This document shows, piece by piece, positions 35,070 through 43,110 of a stretch of 64,000 bases of DNA (its first letter is position 1; each line of letters opens with the position of its first letter). Under the pieces are notes generated by a model. The model did no database searches, was not told the origin of the DNA, and saw only the letters and a list, made by a program, of their open reading frames with translations. This DNA is from Bacteroidota bacterium (GTDB lineage: Bacteria; Bacteroidota; Bacteroidia; Chitinophagales; BACL12), in contig WGOA01000006.1 of NCBI GenBank assembly GCA_016124275.1, positions 1 through 64,000 of the forward strand, in the 5' to 3' direction. The position numbers and the translations under genes are program-made.

Positions 35070-37759
35070 CCGGACATTTTGGTTTTCTCCCATTCAGCTG
35101 CTACGCGAAGGGCAGTGGTATGGAGCATCGGTTGCAAGCGTCGGCAGCGGTTGGCGAGGGCTTCGGCAGAAGCTCCTGCTGTTGCTTCGGCTTCCAGCGC
35201 CCGCAAAGCATCGGCCAATTCCTCAAAGCCCAGTTGGCGGGCAGGCGCTGCCAGTTTGTGCGCAGCGGCACCCACGGCTTTGCCGTCGCCGGCATCCAGG
35301 GCCGCCTCCCAATCCGCGCGGGTTTGTTCCAGCCTTTCCAAAAAGAGTTTTAACATATCCGGTACAAAATTACGGTCTTCTCCGGCCAGTGTGCGCAAGC
35401 TCTCCAACTGCAAAGTGCCGGGTTCTTCTTCTTCGAGGGGGTTGCTGGAAGGTTGATTTGGCGCTTCCGGGCGAAGGGCTCCGTTGTCGGCCGCCGCCAG
35501 CCGCCCGATCAATTCCAACAGGGACCGTTCGGAGAAAGGCTTAGCCAACAGGCTGTCGAAGCCTGACGCGCGGCAAGCCTGATGTTCGGCTTCCGTAACA
35601 CCAGCCGTAATGGCTGCTGCGGCTACGCCTGGGGCTAATGCCCTGATGGCGCGAAGCGCTTCGTGCCCATCCAAACCGGGCATGCGAACGTCCAGCAACA
35701 GCACGTCTGCGGGCTGGCGCTCAAAAGCTGCCAGCGCAGCCAGGCCATCTTCTACAATTTCTGCCTGTAAACCCGTCAATTGCGCCTGCAGCAACTTTCG
35801 GTTGAACGCTTCATCATCGGCGGCCAGAATGCGCAAATGCTGGATGTTTTGACGCAAGGCCGTCAGGTCAGGCAGTGCTGATTCGTTGGGCCGGGGCGAG
35901 GACACAAGTTCGGGTTGAAGCCTTGGCTGCAGGTTAAGCTGCACGTTCGGCTGCACGTTCAGCGGCACGCCCGAACGCAGGTCCGGCTGCACGTTCAGCG
36001 GCGCGTCCGGCTGTACGTAAGGCTCATGGTCTAAATCAGGCGCTTCGCTCCCTTCCGGTGCCTCGCACAACGGTAGCGGAAGCTCTATGCGAAACAGGCT
36101 GCCTTTGCCCAGCGTGCTGTCCAACGTGATGGTGCCCCCCATGCGTTTGATCAGATCGGTGGTGATAGCCAGGCCCAGGCCCAAGCCTTCGCGGTACGCC
36201 CCTTTTTCTTCGCCTCCTTGCCGGAAGGGCTCAAAAATCCGCTCGCGATCCGCTTCTGAAATGCCCGGACCACTGTCTTCCACTTCCAGAATAAGGCGAA
36301 ACTGCTCATCAGCCATGGGCTGGCCTGCAGCTCGCAGCCGAACATGCCCTTGTTCCGTGAACTTGACGGCATTTCCCGCCAGATTAAGCAACGCCTGGCG
36401 CAAACGCAACCGGTCTCCCTCTAACCAAGGGGGCACTTGGGTCCCGACTTCCTTTTCCAGGTGAATGGCCTTTGTATCCGTGCGCGGTTGAATCAAGGCA
36501 AGGACTTCGTCCAGCAGCACAGAAACCTGCAGCGGTTCCTTGCGGGGAGCGTCCTGAAGCGAACTCTCCCGAGCATAATCTAAAATATGTTCCACGAGGC
36601 CCAGCAAGTGCGAAGCTGCATCGGAAATGATGCTGGCGTATTCGCTGGCGCGCTCAGGAAGCCGCAGGTCAACCAGGCGTTGCGCAAAGCCGCCAATGGC
36701 GTGCAAAGGTGTTCGAAGTTCGTGGCTCAAATTGGCCAGGAATGCCTCACGGGCCCGGACCAATCCGCGCTCCCGCTCAAGTGTGCGCTGCAAGGCCCAT
36801 TCCATGCGGTCACCGCGTCGGAACAAATAGATGAGTCCGGTGGCCAACAACAGCAACATGGCCGTGGACAAGATTCCGTAAAGGAAAATCATGCGGTTAA
36901 CCTGCTCGGACTTTACCCGGCTGGCCGCAGCCAGCGCTTCCGCTCTGCTGATAGCAGCCCGATCCATTCGATCCAACCAAATCTGGATGGCCTTGCTCAC
37001 TTCGGCATCTTCCTGCACCAACTCCAGGGTCAGTCTGCGGCGGGTATCCTCGCGGCTCAACGCCTTGCGGCGGGCTACATCCAGCCGCTGCTCAATGGCC
37101 GCAAAGTACTCCGCCTGTTCCTGCGCCACGGAGTTAAGCGCATTAAGCTCCTCTTCAAGGTCACTTCGCTTCTTGCGCCGGCTTTGCAGGGCAGCCAAAC
37201 TGTCTGCAGGCAATTTCTGCGCCTCAGTAATCATCTGCTGTACGCTGCCCAAAGAAGCTGTGGAATTTCGCGATGCCAGCTTAACCCAATCGTCCAAAAC
37301 GAGGTAACGCGCTTTGATCAGCCTCTGCAGGGAATCGAGTGTTGGGTTGGGCTCAGGCCGCTCCAAACTGAGCAGTACTGCGTTTAAATCCTCGCGCGCT
37401 TTGCCGTAACTAATCAAGTCTTCTTCGCTCTGCGTAAGTGCATAGCGCATGACCGAATTGCCTGCCTGCACCAGCAGCAACCGCACTTCTTCAACCACCA
37501 ACCGGTCTCCGTCCGGACGCGAGATTTCCTCCAACGCCTCCACCGAACCGCGCAAATTGGTATAGGCCGTAAACATGACCCAAGGCACGCTGAGCATCAA
37601 CAACGTAATGGCCACAATAGCAACGTACCGGCCAATGCGCTGTTGCTTTCGGCGGCGCTCCGCTCCATCCGGCAGTGCAGAAACCACCACATCGCGCTTG
37701 CCTTCCCTTGGCAGGGAGGTGCCTGTCTTTTCAGATCCTGGTTTTTCCCGTTCAGGCAT
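35066..37759 (-). CDS. Hybrid sensor histidine kinase with receiver and Hpt domains
   Basis: An 897-residue membrane kinase. Transmembrane helices at about 43-66 and 290-313 enclose a helical periplasmic sensor. HisKA has the phospho-acceptor H346 in FLANLSHELRTPL. The HATPase has N463 in LAGNAVKFT, the G1 box DSGPGI at 495-500 and the G2 box GLGLGL at 525-530. A proline/glutamine-rich linker (about 580-620) repeats a VQPxxxLN-like unit. The receiver has D690 in LLLDVRMP and K740. An Hpt domain has H834 in AAAHKLAAPARQLG. This gives a complete His-Asp-His relay that ends on the coupled NtrC-type regulator. The signal is not evident. The domain order is that of BarA/ArcB-type kinases. Confidence 0.92.
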   Translation of the reverse strand: MPEREKPGSEKTGTSLPREGKRDVVVSALPDGAERRRKQQRIGRYVAIVAITLLMLSVPWVMFTAYTNLRGSVEALEEISRPDGDRLVVEEVRLLLVQAGNSVMRYALTQSEEDLISYGKAREDLNAVLLSLERPEPNPTLDSLQRLIKARYLVLDDWVKLASRNSTASLGSVQQMITEAQKLPADSLAALQSRRKKRSDLEEELNALNSVAQEQAEYFAAIEQRLDVARRKALSREDTRRRLTLELVQEDAEVSKAIQIWLDRMDRAAISRAEALAAASRVKSEQVNRMIFLYGILSTAMLLLLATGLIYLFRRGDRMEWALQRTLERERGLVRAREAFLANLSHELRTPLHAIGGFAQRLVDLRLPERASEYASIISDAASHLLGLVEHILDYARESSLQDAPRKEPLQVSVLLDEVLALIQPRTDTKAIHLEKEVGTQVPPWLEGDRLRLRQALLNLAGNAVKFTEQGHVRLRAAGQPMADEQFRLILEVEDSGPGISEADRERIFEPFRQGGEEKGAYREGLGLGLAITTDLIKRMGGTITLDSTLGKGSLFRIELPLPLCEAPEGSEAPDLDHEPYVQPDAPLNVQPDLRSGVPLNVQPNVQLNLQPRLQPELVSSPRPNESALPDLTALRQNIQHLRILAADDEAFNRKLLQAQLTGLQAEIVEDGLAALAAFERQPADVLLLDVRMPGLDGHEALRAIRALAPGVAAAAITAGVTEAEHQACRASGFDSLLAKPFSERSLLELIGRLAAADNGALRPEAPNQPSSNPLEEEEPGTLQLESLRTLAGEDRNFVPDMLKLFLERLEQTRADWEAALDAGDGKAVGAAAHKLAAPARQLGFEELADALRALEAEATAGASAEALANRCRRLQPMLHTTALRVAAEWEKTKMSG

Positions 37760-37822
37760 GCACGCAAAAGATACGACTGCAGCCGGGAAAACAGCGAGGG
37801 CTTGGTCAGGCTAGCACCCGCC

Positions 37823-39373
37823 TCAGTATGTGGCCATCCCCGGATCAATCTCGCGGGCCCAGGCCAAAATGCCGCCCTCCAGGTTGTAGAGGTTGCCGAA
37901 ACCGTACTTGCTCTCCAACAGGTTGATCACATCCGCGCTGCGAACCCCGCTGCGGCAATGCACCACTACCCTGCCCTCGGCTGGGATGGCATCCAGGTGG
38001 TCCTCCACCGTCGCTTTGGGAATGAGCGCGCCGTTCAAGTGAGCGATTTCGTATTCGTAAGGTTCGCGTACGTCAATGAGCACGGGTGGTTCGTCGCCGG
38101 ACAGCCATTCCCGCAGCGTGTGCACCGAAATGCTCCGCGTGGTGTGCGTGCGGGGTTTGGCAGGGTTGATGCCGCAAAACTGATCGTAATCAATAAGTTC
38201 TGTTTGCCTGGGCGAAGGGCCGGTCAACGGGTTCTCAGGATTGGCACGCAGTTTCAGGGTACGCGTTTCCATGGACGCCGCATCCAGCAACATCAACCGC
38301 CCGACCAAGGGCTCACCAACCCCGCTAATGACCTTGATCACCTCATTGGCTTGCAGACTGCCGAGAATACCCGGCAGCACACCAATGACGCCGCCCTCTG
38401 CGCAACTCGGAACAAGGCCGGGGGGCGGGGGGGTAGGAAACAGATCGCGGTAATTGGGTCCGCGAGTTCCGTCCGCGAAACGGTAGTTGAACACGCTCAA
38501 CTGCCCTTCGAACCGAAAAATGGATGCGTACACATTGACCTTGCCCAACAGCACGCAGGCATCGTTGACCAGGTAGCGCGTGGGAAAATTGTCCGTGCCG
38601 TCGGCGATGACGTCGTAGTCGGCCAGAATTTCCAGCGCATTGTGCCGGGTCAATTGGGTGTGGTGCACCCGCACGTCTATGTAAGGATTGAGTCCGCGAA
38701 TGCGGTCGGCTGCAGCCTCCACTTTGGGTCGCCCCACATCGGCAGTGCTGAACAACACCTGGCGTTGGAGGTTGTGGTCTTCCACCACGTCAAAATCCAG
38801 GATGCCCAGCGTGCCCACGCCCGCCGCCGCAAGGTATTGCAACAGCGGCGCGCCGAGCCCCCCGGTACCCACCACCAAAACTTTGGCGGCCTTGAGTTTG
38901 CGCTGACCTTGAATGTTAAATTCAGGTATAATTAAATGGCGGCTGTATCGCTCCAATTCCTGGCGGCTAAACGAGGGAAGGGCACCCGGATTCGCAGCAG
39001 CAGCATCGCGTTCGGAGCGTGCGGTTGCCGCTCCAGCCGACTCCGTGGTGTCTTTTGAAGCCGCTGCAGAAACCGGCGCAGCACTTCCCCCGGCAATAGC
39101 GGGCACAATGCTGACCGTATCTCCTTGCCGCAGCGCCGTCTCAGGACCTTGCAAGGCCTGAATGTCTTCGTCGCCGAGGTACACGCGCAAAAATTCGCGC
39201 AACTTGCCGGCTTCGTCCAACACGTGGGGAGCCAGGTCTGGAAACTGTGCGGTCAGGTTGCGAAAGGCCGAGGACACCGTATCTGCCTGCACATCAATGC
39301 GCGACTCGCCACCCGTGAATTTTCGGAGCGGTGAAGGGATAAGAATCTTTATGGTATGCTGATCAGCGGACAT
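37823..39373 (-). CDS. CysO-like sulfur carrier fused to MoeB/MoeZ-type E1 and rhodanese
   Basis: A 516-residue fusion. Residues 1-96 are a ThiS/MoaD-fold ubiquitin-like domain very close in pattern to mycobacterial CysO (IPSPLRKFTGGES, LREFLRVYLGDEDI, GDTVSIVPAIAGG). The domain ends in GG at 95-96, but the chain then continues through an alanine-rich linker (97-132). The E1 domain (about 135-385) has the ATP loop GTGGLG at 169-174, DFDVVEDHNLQRQ and the cysteine in PSCAEGG (C324). The rhodanese domain (about 415-516) has active-site C473 in CRSGVRS. In mycobacteria these are separate proteins, CysO and MoeZ. The diglycine must be free to be adenylated, so processing of the fusion, perhaps by the JAMM protease encoded next door, is implied. 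Confidence 0.88.
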   Translation of the reverse strand: MSADQHTIKILIPSPLRKFTGGESRIDVQADTVSSAFRNLTAQFPDLAPHVLDEAGKLREFLRVYLGDEDIQALQGPETALRQGDTVSIVPAIAGGSAAPVSAAASKDTTESAGAATARSERDAAAANPGALPSFSRQELERYSRHLIIPEFNIQGQRKLKAAKVLVVGTGGLGAPLLQYLAAAGVGTLGILDFDVVEDHNLQRQVLFSTADVGRPKVEAAADRIRGLNPYIDVRVHHTQLTRHNALEILADYDVIADGTDNFPTRYLVNDACVLLGKVNVYASIFRFEGQLSVFNYRFADGTRGPNYRDLFPTPPPPGLVPSCAEGGVIGVLPGILGSLQANEVIKVISGVGEPLVGRLMLLDAASMETRTLKLRANPENPLTGPSPRQTELIDYDQFCGINPAKPRTHTTRSISVHTLREWLSGDEPPVLIDVREPYEYEIAHLNGALIPKATVEDHLDAIPAEGRVVVHCRSGVRSADVINLLESKYGFGNLYNLEGGILAWAREIDPGMATY

Positions 39374-39422
39374 GGTTGTTATGTTTTGGAACGCGGCGGG
39401 ACGCTGCGGCTTTGCCTGGCGA

Positions 39423-39929
39423 TCAAGACCAGCGGTCCTGGCCCAGGTCTGTAGCTAATTCGGTAATGACACTTTCCACGCGCTCTTCGTCAAAACGGCG
39501 GTCGGCATTCAGCGTCCAGGAACGGAGGCTGTGCGGTCTGCCGGAACGGACTTCAACAATGATGTAGCTAAAACCGGGCACGGCGCTTTTGAGGTCGTGC
39601 TCCGAAGGCAGCGGTGGATGATCGGGATGGCTGTGGTACACGCCAAGCAAGTCCAACCCGCTGTCGGTGGCGTGGCGCTCGGCCAGCTGGTAATCGCGGG
39701 TAGAAATAGCGAAGCGGCGCTCCAGGTTCTCGGTAGCGTTGTTTGAAATGGGCAAAGCAGACTCTATGTGCAACTCGTTGCCGTCAATGTAGCCGAAGAA
39801 AAAGCCGCAAGCTTCATGCGGATAGGCTTCGGCCGCATCGAGCCTCATGATGCTCTCCGCATCCGGGCTGAGGTTGAGCCTGGTTCCGGCTTCGCGGCCG
39901 GTAAAGGGGGCGGTTTGATCGCTGGACAT
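39423..39929 (-). CDS. JAMM/MPN+ metalloprotease, Mec-like
   Basis: A 168-residue JAMM-domain zinc protease. The catalytic glutamate is E39 in AYPHEACG, and the zinc ligands are H99 and H101 of HSHPDHPPLPSEHD with D112, which is the exact H-x-H-x10-D motif. In Mycobacterium tuberculosis the homologous Mec(+) releases cysteine from the CysO-cysteine adduct, and in Pseudomonas the JAMM protein QbsD trims residues behind the diglycine of QbsE. Both jobs could be needed here. The gene lies 46 bases after the cysteine synthase gene and 49 bases before the carrier-E1 fusion, all on one strand, so the three form one operon and one pathway. Confidence 0.9.
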   Translation of the reverse strand: MSSDQTAPFTGREAGTRLNLSPDAESIMRLDAAEAYPHEACGFFFGYIDGNELHIESALPISNNATENLERRFAISTRDYQLAERHATDSGLDLLGVYHSHPDHPPLPSEHDLKSAVPGFSYIIVEVRSGRPHSLRSWTLNADRRFDEERVESVITELATDLGQDRWS

Positions 39930-39975
39930 GGTGGGGAGATTTGAGGAGGAGGTTGAGGAATACAGTACTTACGGA

Positions 39976-41049
39976 TTAAACAGCGGGAACGGTTGCTTGT
40001 TCGGCCGGCTGTTCGGCCGGCCAGAGTTCCCGGAACATTTCGTCGTATTTGGACGCATCATCCGCAAAAATGGTGACGATGCGCGCGGTTTGGCCTTCCA
40101 GCGCCAGTTCTTCGGCCAGTTGAGCAGCTGCAGCGGCATTTGCGCCGGCAGAGGGGCTCAACAGCAACCCTTCATCTTTGGCCAGCCGCCGAACCATGGT
40201 CAAAGCTGCCCGGCTGCCCACTTCGCGCACCTGGTGCGCGAGAGAAGGATCGTGAATGCCCGGCACAACCGCGGTCTCCAGGTGCTTCCACCCTTCGAGA
40301 CCGTGCATCGGCGCATCGGGTTGCAAGGCAATGAGCGTCACATTGGGCAATGCTGCCCTTAACCCGCGGGCTGTGCCGTTAAACGTACCGGTAGTGCCCA
40401 GTCCGGCAATAAAGTGCGTGGGTTCCAGCACCCGCAAGATCTCTAGCGCTGTGCCTTCTTCATGCGCCAGGCAATTTGCCGGGTTGTTGTACTGATCCAA
40501 GTAAACATAACGTTCCGGATGTTGGACTGCCATTTCGCGGGCCTTCTCCTGCGCACCGTCCGTGCCTTCGAGCGGAGAAGTCAACACCACCTGAGCACCA
40601 AAGGCCCGCAACATTTCTTTCCGTTTGTTAGACGCATTGGCAGGCAGGCAAAGCGTTACCGGTATGCCCAATTGCGCCCCGATGGCGGCCAGTGCAAGAC
40701 CCGTGTTGCCGCTGGTGGCGTCCAGGATGCGGCGGGGCTCTGCACCCGGCTCAACATAGAAAAGATTATGTCGAATGGCCCTGCGAATCATCGCAAAAGC
40801 CGCCCGGGCTTTGACCGATCCGGACAATTGGCACCATTCCAGTTTAGCGTAAACCTCTACACCCGGCTTAGACAAGCTAACCAGGCGGTGCAGCGGGGTA
40901 TGGCCAATAAAAGGTTCCAAGGCCAGCGCGCGCGCTTCCAATTCAGCCAGTTGGCCACCCGGAAACAGCCCATGAGCGAGCGTTTCCGGGTGAACCGGAC
41001 TGGTGGTCTGTTCTAAAGACCGTGAAAAACCAAAAACCCTCTTTTCCAT
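39976..41049 (-). CDS. cysM: PLP-dependent cysteine synthase, CysM-like
   Basis: A 357-residue fold-type II PLP enzyme. I chose the ATG at 41049; a TTG three codons earlier is possible. The PLP lysine is in LSGSVKARAA (about K80), TSGNTG at about 112-117 binds the substrate carboxylate, and GLGTTGTFNG and LLSPSAGANA contact the cofactor phosphate and ring. By context (a JAMM protease and a CysO-like carrier follow in one operon), it is the counterpart of mycobacterial CysM, which uses O-phosphoserine and protein-bound thiocarboxylate instead of sulfide. The C-terminus has a mobile tail (PAEQPAEQATVPAV). A second reading is a plain cystathionine beta-synthase or O-acetylserine sulfhydrylase, which the neighbours make less likely. 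Confidence 0.88.
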   Translation of the reverse strand: MEKRVFGFSRSLEQTTSPVHPETLAHGLFPGGQLAELEARALALEPFIGHTPLHRLVSLSKPGVEVYAKLEWCQLSGSVKARAAFAMIRRAIRHNLFYVEPGAEPRRILDATSGNTGLALAAIGAQLGIPVTLCLPANASNKRKEMLRAFGAQVVLTSPLEGTDGAQEKAREMAVQHPERYVYLDQYNNPANCLAHEEGTALEILRVLEPTHFIAGLGTTGTFNGTARGLRAALPNVTLIALQPDAPMHGLEGWKHLETAVVPGIHDPSLAHQVREVGSRAALTMVRRLAKDEGLLLSPSAGANAAAAAQLAEELALEGQTARIVTIFADDASKYDEMFRELWPAEQPAEQATVPAV

Positions 41050-41133
41050 ATAGATCAACTAAACCTGATAACAAGCCATTATACCATTCCGTTCAAATGA
41101 AGCGGCTGGGGTTTTCATCATGTTCCTAAACGC

Positions 41134-41166
41134 AAACAGCCTCCCGGGTGCACCGGGAGGCTGTTT
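41134..41166. terminator. Strong symmetrical hairpin between cysM and the exported phosphatase gene
   Basis: AAACAGCCTCCCGG pairs with CCGGGAGGCTGTTT around GTGCA. The arms begin with AAA and end with TTT, so it can terminate transcription in either direction. It lies 168 bases after the end of the minus-strand gene at 41334. Confidence 0.75.
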
Positions 41167-41175
41167 GATCTGTAC

Positions 41176-41237
41176 GCACGCACAGGTCCTACACTCCCGG
41201 AAGGGTGTTGTTACAACAGGTAGGACAGCATGTGTGC
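41176..41237. ncRNA. Candidate structured RNA element
   Basis: GCACGCA (41176-41182) can pair with TGTGTGC (41231-41237), and GTCCTAC (41186-41192) pairs perfectly with GTAGGAC (41220-41226). Inside are two small hairpins, CCC-GGAA-GGG with a GNRA loop and TGTTG-TTA-CAACA. This makes a stem with a three-way junction. It lies in the gap between the terminator-like hairpin at 41134 and the gene ending at 41334. It may be part of a 3' end, a small RNA or a mobile repeat. The pairing is visible; everything else is inferred. Confidence 0.35.
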
Positions 41238-41333
41238 ATCATCATAAAGGCAAGATAGGCGATTCCCCGGAAATTATCCACGCTCGGCAAAAAAAATCCT
41301 CGAATTCTGACCAAGCTGTGGTAAACCGCGAAG

Positions 41334-42053
41334 TTATTCCCCCGAAAGCTTTTTGGCTACGGTCATCACGTAAAGCATTTCTGCGGCCATCTGGCGCGAG
41401 CGCAAGTCGTAGGTCTCAGCTTCTTGCGGCGTGCCATCCGACGCCTTTGGGTCAAGGTAAGGAATGGCAAAGCGGCCGGACGCCCCGGGCACAAAGGGGC
41501 AAGCCGCGTCTGCATCGGAGCAGACCATCACGGCGATGAAGCCTTTCTGCGGATTGGCGGCATCATCGTACTTCTTGGAAAAGCAGGTCAGGGGGGCTGC
41601 CTGCGTGCTTAAGCGCACCTGGTAGCGGGGATTGTCCCCACCCGGGTTTTCTATGGCAAAGCCTGCGCGCTGCATGGCGGCAACTGCCCGCGGGTTGAAG
41701 GCGGTTGCTTCCGTGCCCCCGGAATAGGTGACGATGCCCTCCAGCCCAACATGGGCGGCGGCGGCGGCTGCCCAAAGCTGGCCAATGTGGCTGCGGCGGC
41801 TGTTGTGCGTGCAGATAAAGGTCAGCTGAACCACGGGCAGCTGCTGTTTTTGCTCGTTGATGAAGGCCGCCAACTCCTCAAGTTGGGCTTTCCTTTCGGG
41901 CGAAAGGGCTTGCCATTCATTGGGCAGGCTTTGCATGTATTGATGCAATTCCGGGTTCAGGCTGGCCACTCCTTTGCCGTCGGCAGGGTTTTGGCCTGTC
42001 AGGGCTAAGGTCATGGCGAGGGTGCTTATGGATAAAAAGGAAATGGACAGCAT
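41334..42053 (-). CDS. Exported low-molecular-weight phosphatase / arsenate-reductase-like protein
   Basis: A 239-residue protein. The N-terminus MLSISFLSISTLAMTLALTG looks like a signal or anchor segment, followed by a helical spacer (residues 30-72). The catalytic domain has the P-loop cysteine C81 and R87 in FICTHNSRRS (C-x5-R), as in LMW tyrosine phosphatases and thioredoxin-type ArsC. A further cysteine pair appears in LTCFSKKYD and MVCSDADAACPFVPGA, where ArsC uses a C-C-C relay. A proline-aspartate loop (IPYLDPKASDG) matches the general-acid loop. Cytoplasmic location is usual for this family, so the leading segment is unusual. Both arsenate reduction and phosphotyrosine hydrolysis remain possible. 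Confidence 0.75.
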   Translation of the reverse strand: MLSISFLSISTLAMTLALTGQNPADGKGVASLNPELHQYMQSLPNEWQALSPERKAQLEELAAFINEQKQQLPVVQLTFICTHNSRRSHIGQLWAAAAAAHVGLEGIVTYSGGTEATAFNPRAVAAMQRAGFAIENPGGDNPRYQVRLSTQAAPLTCFSKKYDDAANPQKGFIAVMVCSDADAACPFVPGASGRFAIPYLDPKASDGTPQEAETYDLRSRQMAAEMLYVMTVAKKLSGE

Positions 42054-42170
42054 GGAAGAGATTGGGGGCGTTGAGTGAATGTTTTCATCGCAATATTACA
42101 TTATAGCAATGAAATAACAAACTCTGTCGGGATTGCATTTGTCTTTAGCTCAACCCACCCATACAACACC

Positions 42171-43019
42171 TCACAGCACCCGCGCCCCAAACGTATCGCC
42201 GTCAGCAATGCGCCCGCTTTGGAAACCTTTGCTGAACCAGCGCTTGCGCTGCTCGCTGGTGCCGTGCGTGAAGCTCTCCGGTACAATGTAGCCTTGCGCC
42301 TGCATTTGCAGGCGGTCGTCGCCGATGGCCTGGGCGCAGCGCAGCGCCTCTTCCAGGTCGCCGGGGTCCAGCAGGTTTTTGCCTTGGGCATCGCGCGCCC
42401 AAACGCCGGCGAAATAATCAGCTTGCAGTTCCAGCCGAACACTCAATTCATTGTACTGCTCTTTGGAAACCCGGCCACGTTGCGCATCCACCTGATCGGT
42501 TAAGCCCAACAGGTTCTGGACGTGGTGCGCCACCTCATGCGCCACCACATAAGCCATGGCAAAATCGCCGGGAGCGCCAAAACGCTGTTTGAGGTCATCG
42601 TAAAAACTCAAATCGATGTACAGTTTCTCGTCGCCGGGGCAGTAAAAAGGGCCAGTTGAGGCACCTGCTGCTCCACAAGCACTTTGAACCTGGCTGGTGT
42701 ACAGCACCAAAACTGGCTCGCGGTAAGCCTGACCCACCTGTTCCTGGAAAATCCGGCTCCAGGTAACCTCCGTTTCGCGCAACACTACCGAAACAAAAGC
42801 TGCCAGTTCTTCCTCAGCGGCCGATGGGGGTGCGCTTGCTTCAGCGGCCACCGGTGCCTGGCTGAGCTGTTGCAGCAGCGCGCTTGGATCACCTCCAAGC
42901 AGCATGACCACGACGGCAATAATGATTCCGCCAATTCCAAGGCCCCCTGCGGCCATTTTACCTTTGGAGCCCCGCCGATCTTCGACGTTGCGGCTTCCTT
43001 CCCGGCCTTGCCATCGCAT
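42171..43019 (-). CDS. YpfJ-family putative neutral zinc metallopeptidase
   Basis: A 282-residue protein. The ATG at 43019 gives the family start MRWQGREGSRNVEDRRG; the open frame upstream is unlike the family. A single transmembrane helix lies at 23-43 (GGLGIGGIIIAVVVMLLGG). The zinc motif is HEVAHH at 161-166 (H-E-x2-H), preceded by FYCPGDEKLYIDLSFYDDL and followed by the helix VQNLLG, matching the family. A third ligand is probably in LELQADYFAGVWA. The C-terminus ends with the conserved FSKGFQSGRIADGDTFGA. Members occur in most bacterial phyla as single-copy membrane-anchored proteins, with activity inferred from the motif. The true substrate is unknown. Confidence 0.92.
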   Translation of the reverse strand: MRWQGREGSRNVEDRRGSKGKMAAGGLGIGGIIIAVVVMLLGGDPSALLQQLSQAPVAAEASAPPSAAEEELAAFVSVVLRETEVTWSRIFQEQVGQAYREPVLVLYTSQVQSACGAAGASTGPFYCPGDEKLYIDLSFYDDLKQRFGAPGDFAMAYVVAHEVAHHVQNLLGLTDQVDAQRGRVSKEQYNELSVRLELQADYFAGVWARDAQGKNLLDPGDLEEALRCAQAIGDDRLQMQAQGYIVPESFTHGTSEQRKRWFSKGFQSGRIADGDTFGARVL

Positions 43020-43050
43020 AATGGTGAGTTTTAGCGCTTGAAATTTACCA

Positions 43051-43086
43051 TAAAAATCGGGGGAAGGGCGATGGCCCTTCCCCCGA
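43051..43086 (-). terminator. Rho-independent terminator after the PQQ-type dehydrogenase gene
   Basis: On the minus strand TCGGGGGAAGGGC pairs with GCCCTTCCCCCGA around a four-base CATC loop and is followed directly by TTTTTAT. It lies 25 bases after the stop of the gene at 43111, so it ends that transcript. It is also the gap before the YpfJ-type gene. Confidence 0.92.
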
Positions 43087-43110
43087 CAGCATGCTGAGCC
43101 CAAAACCTAC

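Noticed and set aside
37643..38935. 430-codon open frame on the plus strand
   Set aside because: It is antisense to the carrier-E1 fusion and the start of the hybrid kinase gene, both of which have clear motifs. It shows no family features.
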